A stretch of DNA of 5,933 nucleotides from assembly GCA_900538365.1 (NCBI GenBank), contig UPXT01000067.1, positions 1 through 5,933 of the forward strand. Reading direction: 5' to 3'. The position numbers and the translations under genes were made by a program. Under the pieces are notes generated by a model. The model made no database searches and was not told where the DNA came from. It saw nothing but the letters and a program-made list of their open reading frames with translations. Of this stretch, positions 1 through 5,816 are shown one piece after another; the first letter of the stretch is position 1; each line of letters starts with the position of its first letter. This stretch comes from an uncultured Acidaminococcus sp. Its GTDB lineage: Bacteria > Bacillota > Negativicutes > Acidaminococcales > Acidaminococcaceae.

Positions 1-552
1 TAGGGGTCTCCCCTTTATTTTGCAAGGACTATTTTTCCCTACCGAGAAACATTTTTTGCTTAGAACGGGACAGGATTGAGCTAACAATTAAACAGGGAAA
101 AAATTATGCGTCCGGCCCCAAACCGCCCTACGGGAGGGGGCCAAATTGATTCGCCCGAAAACATCTTTCTTACCACTGTTCGTGCGGAAATGCTGCTCTA
201 AAAACTGGGACCCCATCCACCACCAGTAAGGAAGTCATATAACGCCCACTTGATGGCCCCTCGCCTTAAGTAAGACGGAGCCGCCGTCACTGCCCCTGAG
301 GCATGTATCCTAAAGGGCAAGCCGCAAATGTGTTATCAGGATTTCCTTTCTTATCACGAAAGAAAAGAATATGATTGCGACCAGCCATTCATTTATCATG
401 AGGCTGACAGACTAAGACATTTCGTTCATTCCCTATTTGAACAAAGTAAAGAAAGCCGTGAACACCCCTGGCTTCCTTTCTTTCGTGCATCATCTATGTC
501 TATCCATTCACCGATAGCACTTCCCTATGGGCCCTTTTAGCCATTTAGCTAC
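1..552. other. Gene-poor left flank with several inverted repeats
   Basis: No frame here resembles a protein I recognise. The longest is a plus-strand frame at 328-540 (70 codons) with a weak AAAGGG ten bases before its ATG. Its product is rich in His, Phe, Ser and aromatic residues, has no motif, and is not backed by any neighbour. The stretch around 330-500 is visibly richer in A+T than the genes to the right. What does stand out is inverted repeats at 114-142, 204-227, 207-259 and 263-302. The region may be ordinary intergenic DNA, a decayed gene, or a non-coding RNA locus. I cannot decide between these from sequence alone. Confidence 0.5.
263..302 (+). other. Extended imperfect hairpin, possible structured RNA
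   Basis: Read on the plus strand, GCCTTA (263-268) pairs with TGAGGC (297-302), with one T-G wobble. AGT (269-271) pairs with ACT (289-291), and GACGG (274-278) pairs with CCGTC (284-288) around the five-base loop 279-283. Two unpaired A on one side and GCCCC on the other form an asymmetric internal loop. The total is 14 pairs. On the minus strand the wobble becomes a C-A mismatch, which slightly favours plus-strand transcription. No T-run follows, so it is not a classical terminator. I do not recognise a named RNA family. Confidence 0.35.
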
Positions 553-554
553 AC

Positions 555-587
555 AAAAATCCCGCAGCTGCCAAATAAGCTGCGGGA
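555..587 (-). terminator. Rho-independent terminator of the oxidase/membrane-protein unit
   Basis: A perfect ten-base inverted repeat (560-569 with 578-587, arms TCCCGCAGCT and AGCTGCGGGA) encloses an eight-base loop. On the minus strand it is followed directly by five T (555-559). On the plus strand no T-run follows, so it should act on minus-strand transcripts. It lies 267 bases beyond the stop of the membrane-protein gene, and I see no better terminator nearer. The transcript therefore probably carries a long 3' untranslated region. Confidence 0.75.
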
Positions 588-699
588 GACGATCTTATCC
601 AGTTGTATCCAAAAGGGCAGGACCACGCTGACAGGCTCCATTTGCCCCGATCAATGCATGGCTGTTTTCTTTTAGGGTATCCCCGGCTCCTTTAGGTTG

Positions 700-730
700 T
701 TGCCGCGCGCCTTCATCTGGAATCCATCTG
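700..730 (-). repeat. Fragmentary duplicate of the membrane-protein gene's 3' end
   Basis: Plus-strand bases 700-717 match 912-930 inside the upstream gene, 18 of 19 with one single-base gap (shared core TTGCCGCGCGCC). Bases 720-730 match 952-962 exactly (GAATCCATCTG). In the gene the two blocks are 21 bases apart; here they are 2 bases apart, as if the middle had been deleted. A weaker third resemblance may exist between TGGCAGC at 778-784 and 1031-1037. The copy has no open frame of its own. It looks like a remnant of a tandem duplication or of an older 3' end. Confidence 0.5.
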
Positions 731-854
731 TAAAGGGGCGGAAAAAAGGGCCTGAACCTTGCCACAAAAGAGGCGTCTGGCAGCTGATGGCGTTTTTGCT
801 CATCTACGAACGGATAAAAGCCGTTTTGATTGGAAGGGGTTTTATGCTGACCCG

Positions 855-1448
855 TCAGGGAGTTTGCCCGCAGCCGTAAGAGCCATTGAGGGGAGCTTGT
901 TGGGGGCCGCCTTGCCGCGCGCCGTTCATCATGGCGCCATGCGGGAAGCCAGAATCCATCTGCATGTCCTGATGCATGGGAGCAGAAACTTCATAGCCGC
1001 CAAGACGGGGATCGACCATACCAAAGACCATGGCAGCATGGGTGAAAAAGACAAAGAGCAGCAAGATGAAGATATGGGATTTGGCATTTTTCTTGGCGTC
1101 AGGGCCGTTGCCGATAAAGCCGAGCTCCGTGAAAAGAAGCAGAAAGGCCGGAATGATGCCAAGGACGTAGGACCAGACTGCAATCATGTCGATGGGTCCC
1201 CGCCACTCAATGGTCGGGATATAGCGCGTAACTAGATAGAGGGCGGCCACGATGAAATAGAGGCTAAAAAAGAGACCGCCTCGGTGGGAGAGCGTCCTCC
1301 ATTTTCCCGTTTCTTTGCCGTTTGCTAAGAGGCTGAAGGCTTCCGCTACGAAAATGGTTTCGATGAAGACCACGGGGACAACCATAAAGAGAATCAAAAA
1401 CCAGGGGGAATGGAGGCTTAAGAGCTCCATGTAATGGGTCATAATCAT
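855..1448 (-). CDS. Four-helix membrane protein, DUF6803-like, with His/Met-rich tail
   Basis: Function is unknown. The 197-residue product has four strongly hydrophobic segments at about residues 15-42, 57-78, 86-112 and 125-145, and no cleavable signal peptide. The N-terminus (MTHYMELL) and the motifs ETIFVAEAF, ELGFIG and MVFGMVDPRLGGY recall the family that I remember as DUF6803; that assignment is from memory. Helix-associated histidines are H5, H13, H55, H125 and H137. After the last helix, residues 155-197 are polar and carry M158, H159, M162, M164, H170, M173 and M174, a metal-binding-like spacing, and end Gly/Gln-rich. I chose ATG at 1448 because AAAGGAG lies eight bases upstream; a GTG at 1466 would overlap the preceding stop and place that ribosome site inside the gene. 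It follows the oxidase gene by 14 bases, so the two are co-transcribed and probably functionally linked. It could be a permease-like, heme-binding or metal-binding protein. Confidence 0.88.
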   Translation of the reverse strand: MIMTHYMELLSLHSPWFLILFMVVPVVFIETIFVAEAFSLLANGKETGKWRTLSHRGGLFFSLYFIVAALYLVTRYIPTIEWRGPIDMIAVWSYVLGIIPAFLLLFTELGFIGNGPDAKKNAKSHIFILLLFVFFTHAAMVFGMVDPRLGGYEVSAPMHQDMQMDSGFPHGAMMNGARQGGPQQAPLNGSYGCGQTP

Positions 1449-1456
1449 TGGGGAGG

Positions 1457-1463
1457 CTCCTTT
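1457..1463 (-). promoter_or_regulatory. Ribosome binding site of the membrane-protein gene
   Basis: AAAGGAG on the minus strand, eight bases before ATG 1448. Its first base is also the last base of the oxidase TGA stop, so terminating ribosomes sit on the site. This suggests translational coupling and excludes the GTG at 1466 as the main start. Confidence 0.75.
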
Positions 1464-2569
1464 CACGCAAGAGATGCAGCTTGATGCAGCAAGGGGGCGT
1501 GCTTGATGGCTTCTATGTCCTTGGTGCCTGCCAGCTGCATGACGATGGATAGCTCATGGTTTATCTGATCAAAGACGGATTTGACGCCTTCGGCGCCGCC
1601 GAGGTTCAAGCCGTAGATCAGGGGTCGTCCCAGGGCCACGAGATCGGCTCCGCTTGCAAGGGCCTTGAAGACATGGCTGCCGCGGCGGACACCGCTGTCA
1701 AAGACGATGGGAACGCGGTGATTGACCACGGAGGCAATGCTTGGAAGGACTGTAATGGATGCAGGTCCCCCATTCAGCTGCCGGCCGCCATGGTTAGAGA
1801 CCCAAATGCCGTCGGCACCGGCCTTGATGGCCAGCTCCGCGTCCTCCGGTGACTGGATGCCTTTGACGAGGACCGGCAGCCCGGACAGGGCCTTGATCTT
1901 TTCAATATCGGAAGGGACAAAGTCCTGTTTTGCCGCGGCGTAGATCTCGGCAATGCCTTTGCCGGCTCCGTCTTGGGAAGAATAGGCGGCAAGGTTTGGC
2001 ATAGGCAGCGGGAACTGGAAGTGATTGCGCACGTCCTCTTCACGATAGCCGCCCAGGGTCGAATCCACGGTGAGGATGATGGCTTTGACGCCTGCCTTGA
2101 CGGCTTTATTGACGAGAAAAGCGTTAAACCCATCATCCTTGCTCATATAGAGCTGAAAAAACTGCGGTGCGCCGGGCGCGGCAGCGGCGACTTCCGTAAG
2201 ATCTGTGCTGCCGTAGGTGCTCAGGGAAAACAGGGAACCTGCCATAGCTGTCCCGATGGCCGTATCGACTTCCCCTTTGACATGGGCCAGGCCATGGGCG
2301 GCTGAAGGCGCTTCGATCACAGGGGTCTTGAGGGGAATCCCAAAAATCGAAGTGCTAAGATCGGCCCCACTCAGTCCCTGGAGAACCCGAGGAATGATCT
2401 GCAGGTCATCAAAGGCCCTCGTATTTTCGCGCAGCGTCCATTCATCCTCGGAACCGCCGCGGATATATCCAAAGGCGCCCCGATCCAGATTGGCCTTGAC
2501 CCGTTCTTCCAAAGAAGGTAGGTTCAGGATTTCAATCGGGTGTTCTTCCATACTTGTATAATACGTCAT
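1463..2569 (-). CDS. FMN-dependent alpha-hydroxy-acid oxidase, L-lactate oxidase-like
   Basis: This is a cytoplasmic TIM-barrel flavoenzyme of the glycolate oxidase / lactate oxidase family. It oxidises an L-2-hydroxy acid, most likely L-lactate to pyruvate, with O2 (giving H2O2) or another acceptor. The 368-residue length is typical. Compared from memory with Aerococcus viridans lactate oxidase, every active-site residue is kept at a constant shift of five: Y35, A90 (in the AAHGLAH block), D169, R176, Y210, K236, H260 (catalytic base, SNHGGRQ) and R263. The FMN-phosphate loop DSGVRRG (291-297) and ALGRP (312-316) are intact. ATG 2569 is chosen because AAGGAGG lies nine bases upstream and the promoter lies within the in-frame extension reaching to 2656. 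The gene is first in a two-gene unit with the membrane protein downstream. Substrate is inferred; mandelate-, glycolate- or other hydroxy-acid activity is possible, but the alanine at position 90 fits lactate oxidase. Confidence 0.93.
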   Translation of the reverse strand: MTYYTSMEEHPIEILNLPSLEERVKANLDRGAFGYIRGGSEDEWTLRENTRAFDDLQIIPRVLQGLSGADLSTSIFGIPLKTPVIEAPSAAHGLAHVKGEVDTAIGTAMAGSLFSLSTYGSTDLTEVAAAAPGAPQFFQLYMSKDDGFNAFLVNKAVKAGVKAIILTVDSTLGGYREEDVRNHFQFPLPMPNLAAYSSQDGAGKGIAEIYAAAKQDFVPSDIEKIKALSGLPVLVKGIQSPEDAELAIKAGADGIWVSNHGGRQLNGGPASITVLPSIASVVNHRVPIVFDSGVRRGSHVFKALASGADLVALGRPLIYGLNLGGAEGVKSVFDQINHELSIVMQLAGTKDIEAIKHAPLLHQAASLA

Positions 2570-2578
2570 GATGGCGTG

Positions 2579-2585
2579 CCTCCTT
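2579..2585 (-). promoter_or_regulatory. Ribosome binding site deciding the oxidase start
   Basis: Minus-strand AAGGAGG, nine bases before ATG 2569. It rules out the longer in-frame ATG at 2656, whose first codons overlap the promoter, and is better spaced than the inner ATG at 2551. A short dyad, TGCTT-GT-AAGCA (2585-2596), abuts it. Confidence 0.8.
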
Positions 2586-2606
2586 GCTTGTAAGCATATA
2601 ATAGAA

Positions 2607-2616
2607 TTCCTAGGAA
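2607..2616. promoter_or_regulatory. Perfect 10-base palindrome near the oxidase transcription start
   Basis: TTCCTAGGAA is exactly self-complementary and lies just downstream of the predicted start near 2621. With ATACC-7-GGTAT (2631-2647) and TGCTT-2-AAGCA (2585-2596) it makes three short dyads within about 65 bases. This is consistent with one or more operators, but no specific regulator can be named. Confidence 0.35.
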
Positions 2617-2627
2617 AGTCCTTCGTT

Positions 2628-2656
2628 ATGATACCCGTATTAGGTATATGAGTCAA
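2628..2656 (-). promoter_or_regulatory. Sigma-70-type promoter of the oxidase unit
   Basis: On the minus strand, TTGACT (2651-2656, five of six to consensus) and TATCAT (2628-2633, five of six) are separated by exactly 17 bases. Transcription would start near 2621, leaving a leader of roughly 50 bases. A/T-rich DNA upstream (about 2690-2722) could act as an UP-like element. The spacer contains the dyad ATACC-7-GGTAT (2631-2647), so a repressor bound there would block the polymerase. Confidence 0.7.
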
Positions 2657-2787
2657 TACGCGTGCTTTCGGTTTGCAAAGTCTTCACAGATTTTTTCTTT
2701 ATTTTGTACAGTTTTTAACAAATAGCCATAGTAGGCTCACGCTATTTTGCAAATGAATGACCTTGATGGCTCTCCCCTTTTTCCCAT

Positions 2788-2826
2788 AAAAAAAGAACCG
2801 TGGGGAAAGGGGGATTTCCTCACGGT
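2788..2826 (-). terminator. Rho-independent terminator of pepT
   Basis: On the minus strand the 12-base arms 2815-2826 and 2797-2808 pair with a single mismatch around a six-base C-rich loop, and are followed by TTCTTTTTTT (2788-2797). It begins 11 bases after the pepT stop, which is itself a tandem TGA-TAA. On the plus strand no T-run follows. It separates the abgT-pepT unit from the oxidase promoter. Confidence 0.92.
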
Positions 2827-2837
2827 CTGATGCGTTA

Positions 2838-4097
2838 TCAGGCGTTTTTCACAATGAGTTCCAAGAGTTTCATGGTCATTTCATAGCTTTTCACAAAGGA
2901 GCTGACGGGCAGGAACTCAAAACGGGAATGGAAGTTCATACCGCCCGTAAAGTAGTTCGGGGTCATGATTTTTTGCGTTGAGATGTAGGAGCCATCGGTC
3001 CCACCGCGCATGGCGATGGTCTTTGGCGTGATGCCCAATTCCTTCATGGCGTCGTAGATGTAATCGATGGCTTTATGGTTTTCGTCCGTGACGGCGTCGG
3101 CGATATTGCCGTAGACGTCAACAAGTTCCAATTCGACCTGGGCCCGCGGTTCCATTTTCTTAAGGCGTTCGACGTTTTCCCTGATGAGGGCTTTGCGCGC
3201 TTCATAGCGGGCTTTGTCATGGTCGCGGATATTGAGGGTCACAACGGCGGTGGACTGGTTAGACTGGACGGCTTGGCACCAAATATAACCTTCCTTGCCT
3301 TCTGTGCACTCCGGGGTTTCCTTACGGTCAAAAAGGTTGATGAAGTCAACGGCCAGAAGGGTCGGGTTGACGAGGACGCCTTTGGCACTCATGGGATGGG
3401 CGCTGACGCCGTGGATGGTCACTTTGCCGCTGCCGGCGTTAAAGGTCTCATAGACGACTTCTCCGAGTTCGCAGCAGTCAATGGTATAGGCAAAATCGAC
3501 AGGAAAACGGCTGAAGTCAATATGCTTTGACCCAAATAAGCCCACTTCCTCATCGGGTACAAAAGCAACATAAATATCGCCGTGATAAAGGGAAGGATCA
3601 CGGGTCAGGGTCTCGAGGGCGGTGACCACGTTTGTGATGGCGGCTTTGTTGTCACTTGCAAGGACGCTCGTGCCATCGGTCACGATGAGGTCATCGCCTT
3701 GATAGCGCAGGAGTTCCGGATGGTCCTTGGTGGTCATGATGATCTTTGGATCCGCGTTCAGGACGATGTCCTTACCGTCGTAGTTCTTGACCATATGAGG
3801 ATGGACCACAGGGGAAAGGTTGACGTCCACTGTATCTAGGTGCGTGCAAAAGCCCACGGCAGGAACCTTTTTGGTGGATCCTGCAGGCAGATGAGCCGGC
3901 AGGTGAGCCGTCAGGACGCCGTATTCACTTAGATGGATGTCCAAAAGCCCCAGGCGTTCCAGGTCCTTTTGGACGGCCCGCGCCATATCCCACTGTCCTT
4001 CCGTGCTGGGGACCTTGGTACCCCCATTGGCGCAGCTTTGGGACGGGATGGCGACATAGTCATAAAAGCGATTGACAAGGGTTTCACGAATTTCCAT
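2838..4097 (-). CDS. pepT: Peptidase T (tripeptide aminopeptidase, M20B)
   Basis: This is a cytoplasmic two-zinc aminopeptidase that removes the N-terminal residue of tripeptides. The 419-residue product has the full M20B set, numbered from ATG 4097: H86 and D88 (THLDTVD), bridging D149 (ASDNKAA), catalytic base E183 and ligand E184 (PDEEVG), D207 (YTIDCCELGE) and H390 (GGMNFHSRFEF). Substrate-binding R291 and R364 (MRGGTDG) are also present. All align with E. coli PepT, as I recall it, at a near-constant offset. The dimerisation lid domain lies at about 220-330. ATG 4097 is chosen because AAGGAGG is nine bases upstream; a TTG immediately before it (4100) is less likely. It follows the AbgT-type transporter by 79 bases on the same strand and ends at a strong terminator, so it is probably the last gene of that operon. 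A small tandem duplication adds residues near 64-71, before the first zinc ligand. Confidence 0.95.
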   Translation of the reverse strand: MEIRETLVNRFYDYVAIPSQSCANGGTKVPSTEGQWDMARAVQKDLERLGLLDIHLSEYGVLTAHLPAHLPAGSTKKVPAVGFCTHLDTVDVNLSPVVHPHMVKNYDGKDIVLNADPKIIMTTKDHPELLRYQGDDLIVTDGTSVLASDNKAAITNVVTALETLTRDPSLYHGDIYVAFVPDEEVGLFGSKHIDFSRFPVDFAYTIDCCELGEVVYETFNAGSGKVTIHGVSAHPMSAKGVLVNPTLLAVDFINLFDRKETPECTEGKEGYIWCQAVQSNQSTAVVTLNIRDHDKARYEARKALIRENVERLKKMEPRAQVELELVDVYGNIADAVTDENHKAIDYIYDAMKELGITPKTIAMRGGTDGSYISTQKIMTPNYFTGGMNFHSRFEFLPVSSFVKSYEMTMKLLELIVKNA

Positions 4098-4106
4098 CAA
4101 TGATTG

Positions 4107-4113
4107 CCTCCTT
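4107..4113 (-). promoter_or_regulatory. Ribosome binding site of pepT
   Basis: Minus-strand AAGGAGG, nine bases before ATG 4097 and six before the TTG at 4100. The spacing and the better codon favour ATG. Confidence 0.75.
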
Positions 4114-4146
4114 AGGTAGATTATGCGATAGGAATCATTTCCCGCA

Positions 4147-4171
4147 GCTCAGCCCAATTGGGGGACTGAGC
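4147..4171 (-). other. Stem-loop between abgT and pepT, without a T-run
   Basis: GCTCAG (4166-4171 read on the minus strand) pairs with CTGAGC (4147-4152). An inner CCC/GGG pairs around the loop AATT, with a three-base bulge. It begins five bases beyond the transporter stop. No T-run follows, so it should not terminate transcription. It could be a processing or mRNA-stability element that sets the ratio of transporter to peptidase. Confidence 0.45.
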
Positions 4172-4176
4172 ATGCC

Positions 4177-5733
4177 TTACATCGGTCTCGGATATATATA
4201 GGCCCCTTGGAACCCAAGCGGAATGCCGAGGAACCAGAAGACATAAAGCAGGACGGTGAGCGTGACAAGAAGGGCAATGGTATAGGGCAGCATGAGGCTT
4301 GACAGGGTCCCAACCCCGGTCTTCTTGTAGTATTTTTGGCAGTAGATGATGATCAGCGGATAAAAGGCAAACATAGGCGTGCAGACGTTGACGGCCGAGT
4401 CAGAAATACGGAAGGCGACCTGCGTCAGTTCCGGCGCGATGCCGACGCTCATAAGCATGGGGACAAAAATCGGAGCCAGGATGGACCATTTGGCCGATGC
4501 CGACGTAATAAGCAGGTTCAGGATGGCAACAAAGACGATGATGCCAAAGACGGTGATCTGCGGCGGCAGGGCAAGGGATTTCAGGAATTCCGCTCCCGCA
4601 ATGGCGATGAGGGCCCCCAGGTTTGAGGCACCAAAGGCATACATGAACTGGGCGGCAAAGAAATAAAAGACGATGAGCTGGACCAGGGTATGAGTGATTT
4701 CTTCCATGGAGTGGGTAAAGTCCTTACTGGACCGAAAGGTCCCGCTCATGATGCCATAGACAATGCCCGGGACGGCACACAAGAGGAAGATGATGGCCAC
4801 GATGGACTGCATCACAGGAGCCTTGAAACTGGCAATGTTGCCAGCAGGGTCGCGGAAGAGGGAATTTTCCGGGATAAGGGCAGCAAAGAGGCCGACCAGC
4901 ATGAGGATGAGTACGAAGGAAGCCACAGCAAAGGAGCGGTTTTCCCGCGGCGTGATGGGCTTCATGGCGTCTTCGGACGCATCGATATCCGCATCAAGGG
5001 GGCAGGCCTTACGGCACCACGGTTCGGTGACATGTTCCGTCACCCACCAGCAAACGAGGATGATGGGAAATGTGGCGGCAAAGGCAAAGAAATAGTTGCA
5101 CAGGACGTTCACTTCATAAGAAGGATCGATGAGCTGGGCTGCCATCTGGGTAAAGCCCTGGATGACGGGGTCAATGGCAGAAGGCGTGTAGTTTGCCGCA
5201 AACGCACCGGCAATCCCGGCAAAGGAAGCGGCTACGCCGGCAAGGGGGTGTTTTCCCGAGGCGTAAAAGAGATAGGCCGCAATCGGGATAATGATCATGT
5301 ACCCGCTGTCCGGCGCCAAATGGCTCAGCATACCGACAACGATCACGATGGGCGTCATGAGAAAACGCGGCGTCACGGAAAGAATCTTTTTAAGGCCTGT
5401 ATTGATATACCCCGAGCCCTGGGCAATGCCGATGCCAAGCGTGGCAACGATGACCATGCCCAGGGGCGGAAAACCGGCAAAGTTTGAAACCATCTTGGTC
5501 ATCAGGGTAACAAGGCTCTTTGGGGCGAGCATGTTTGTGACCATGATTTCCTTGCCTGTCGTAGGATGGATATAGCCGAAATGGAACTGGGACAAGAACG
5601 CGGATAAGATGCAGGTAATAAAAAACGCCGCAATAAACAGCATTGTAATGTCGGGGATGCGGTTGCCGACGCGCTCGATAAAACCAAGGAAACCGCCGAC
5701 AGGTTCTTGAGCGGGCTGTTGGGGCTGACTCAT
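4177..5733 (-). CDS. abgT: AbgT-family transporter (p-aminobenzoyl-glutamate type)
   Basis: This is an inner-membrane secondary transporter. Characterised members either import p-aminobenzoyl-glutamate (E. coli AbgT) or export sulfonamides and PABA-like compounds (MtrF, YdaH). The 518-residue length is typical, with 11-13 hydrophobic segments and no signal peptide. Family blocks are clear: PDITMLF (27-33), the SHLAPDSGYM turn (137-146), HPLAGVAASFAG (162-173), ANYTPSAIDP (180-189), SASAKWSILAPIFVPM (411-426) and FRISDS (441-446). Residues reported as functional in MtrF are present: D188, S413, W416, P434, R442, D445 and P453, the last six at a constant offset of four by my recall. ATG 5733 has AAAGGAGG seven bases upstream. 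The soluble loop at about 235-268 is acidic and carries three Cys/Trp positions. Pairing with an M20 peptidase resembles the E. coli abg arrangement and favours uptake, but the exact substrate is unknown. Confidence 0.93.
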   Translation of the reverse strand: MSQPQQPAQEPVGGFLGFIERVGNRIPDITMLFIAAFFITCILSAFLSQFHFGYIHPTTGKEIMVTNMLAPKSLVTLMTKMVSNFAGFPPLGMVIVATLGIGIAQGSGYINTGLKKILSVTPRFLMTPIVIVVGMLSHLAPDSGYMIIIPIAAYLFYASGKHPLAGVAASFAGIAGAFAANYTPSAIDPVIQGFTQMAAQLIDPSYEVNVLCNYFFAFAATFPIILVCWWVTEHVTEPWCRKACPLDADIDASEDAMKPITPRENRSFAVASFVLILMLVGLFAALIPENSLFRDPAGNIASFKAPVMQSIVAIIFLLCAVPGIVYGIMSGTFRSSKDFTHSMEEITHTLVQLIVFYFFAAQFMYAFGASNLGALIAIAGAEFLKSLALPPQITVFGIIVFVAILNLLITSASAKWSILAPIFVPMLMSVGIAPELTQVAFRISDSAVNVCTPMFAFYPLIIIYCQKYYKKTGVGTLSSLMLPYTIALLVTLTVLLYVFWFLGIPLGFQGAYIYPRPM

Positions 5734-5816
5734 GAGAACTCCTCCTTTGCTTGTCAGAAATAGGTCAAAATAAGGTGGGGACAGGCAGTAAACGAACTTT
5801 GATGGGCCTCCTTTCT

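Noticed and set aside
106..201. Plus-strand 31-codon frame beginning MRPAP
   Set aside because: Short, with only a weak purine-rich stretch upstream, no homology that I recognise, and it crosses the GGCCCC/GGGGCC hairpin.
446..477. Ten-pair inverted repeat (AAAGAAAGCC with GGCTTCCTTT) as a terminator
   Set aside because: The stem is A/T-rich with a mismatch on one strand or a wobble on the other, has a 12-base loop, and neither side has a clean T-run.
672..803. Minus-strand 43-codon frame downstream of the membrane-protein gene
   Set aside because: There is no ribosome site before its ATG, no recognisable product, and it runs through the duplicated fragment at 700-730.
759..1235. Plus-strand frame of 158 codons overlapping the membrane-protein gene
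   Set aside because: It is antisense to a gene with clear helices and a ribosome site; no ribosome site or recognisable domain supports it.
2570..2656. 29-residue N-terminal extension of the oxidase from an ATG at 2656
   Set aside because: It lacks a ribosome site, extends beyond the family's usual N-terminus, and coincides with the promoter hexamers; ATG 2569 has AAGGAGG nine bases upstream.
2663..2678. Catabolite-repression (cre)-like site upstream of the oxidase promoter
   Set aside because: The minus-strand sequence resembles the consensus but has one extra base between the AA and CG elements, so the spacing is wrong.
4690..5487. Long plus-strand open frame (265 codons) antisense to the transporter gene
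   Set aside because: It is an antisense shadow of the transporter coding sequence: the product is very rich in Gly, Asp, Arg and His with no family resemblance, and the opposite frame carries all AbgT motifs.
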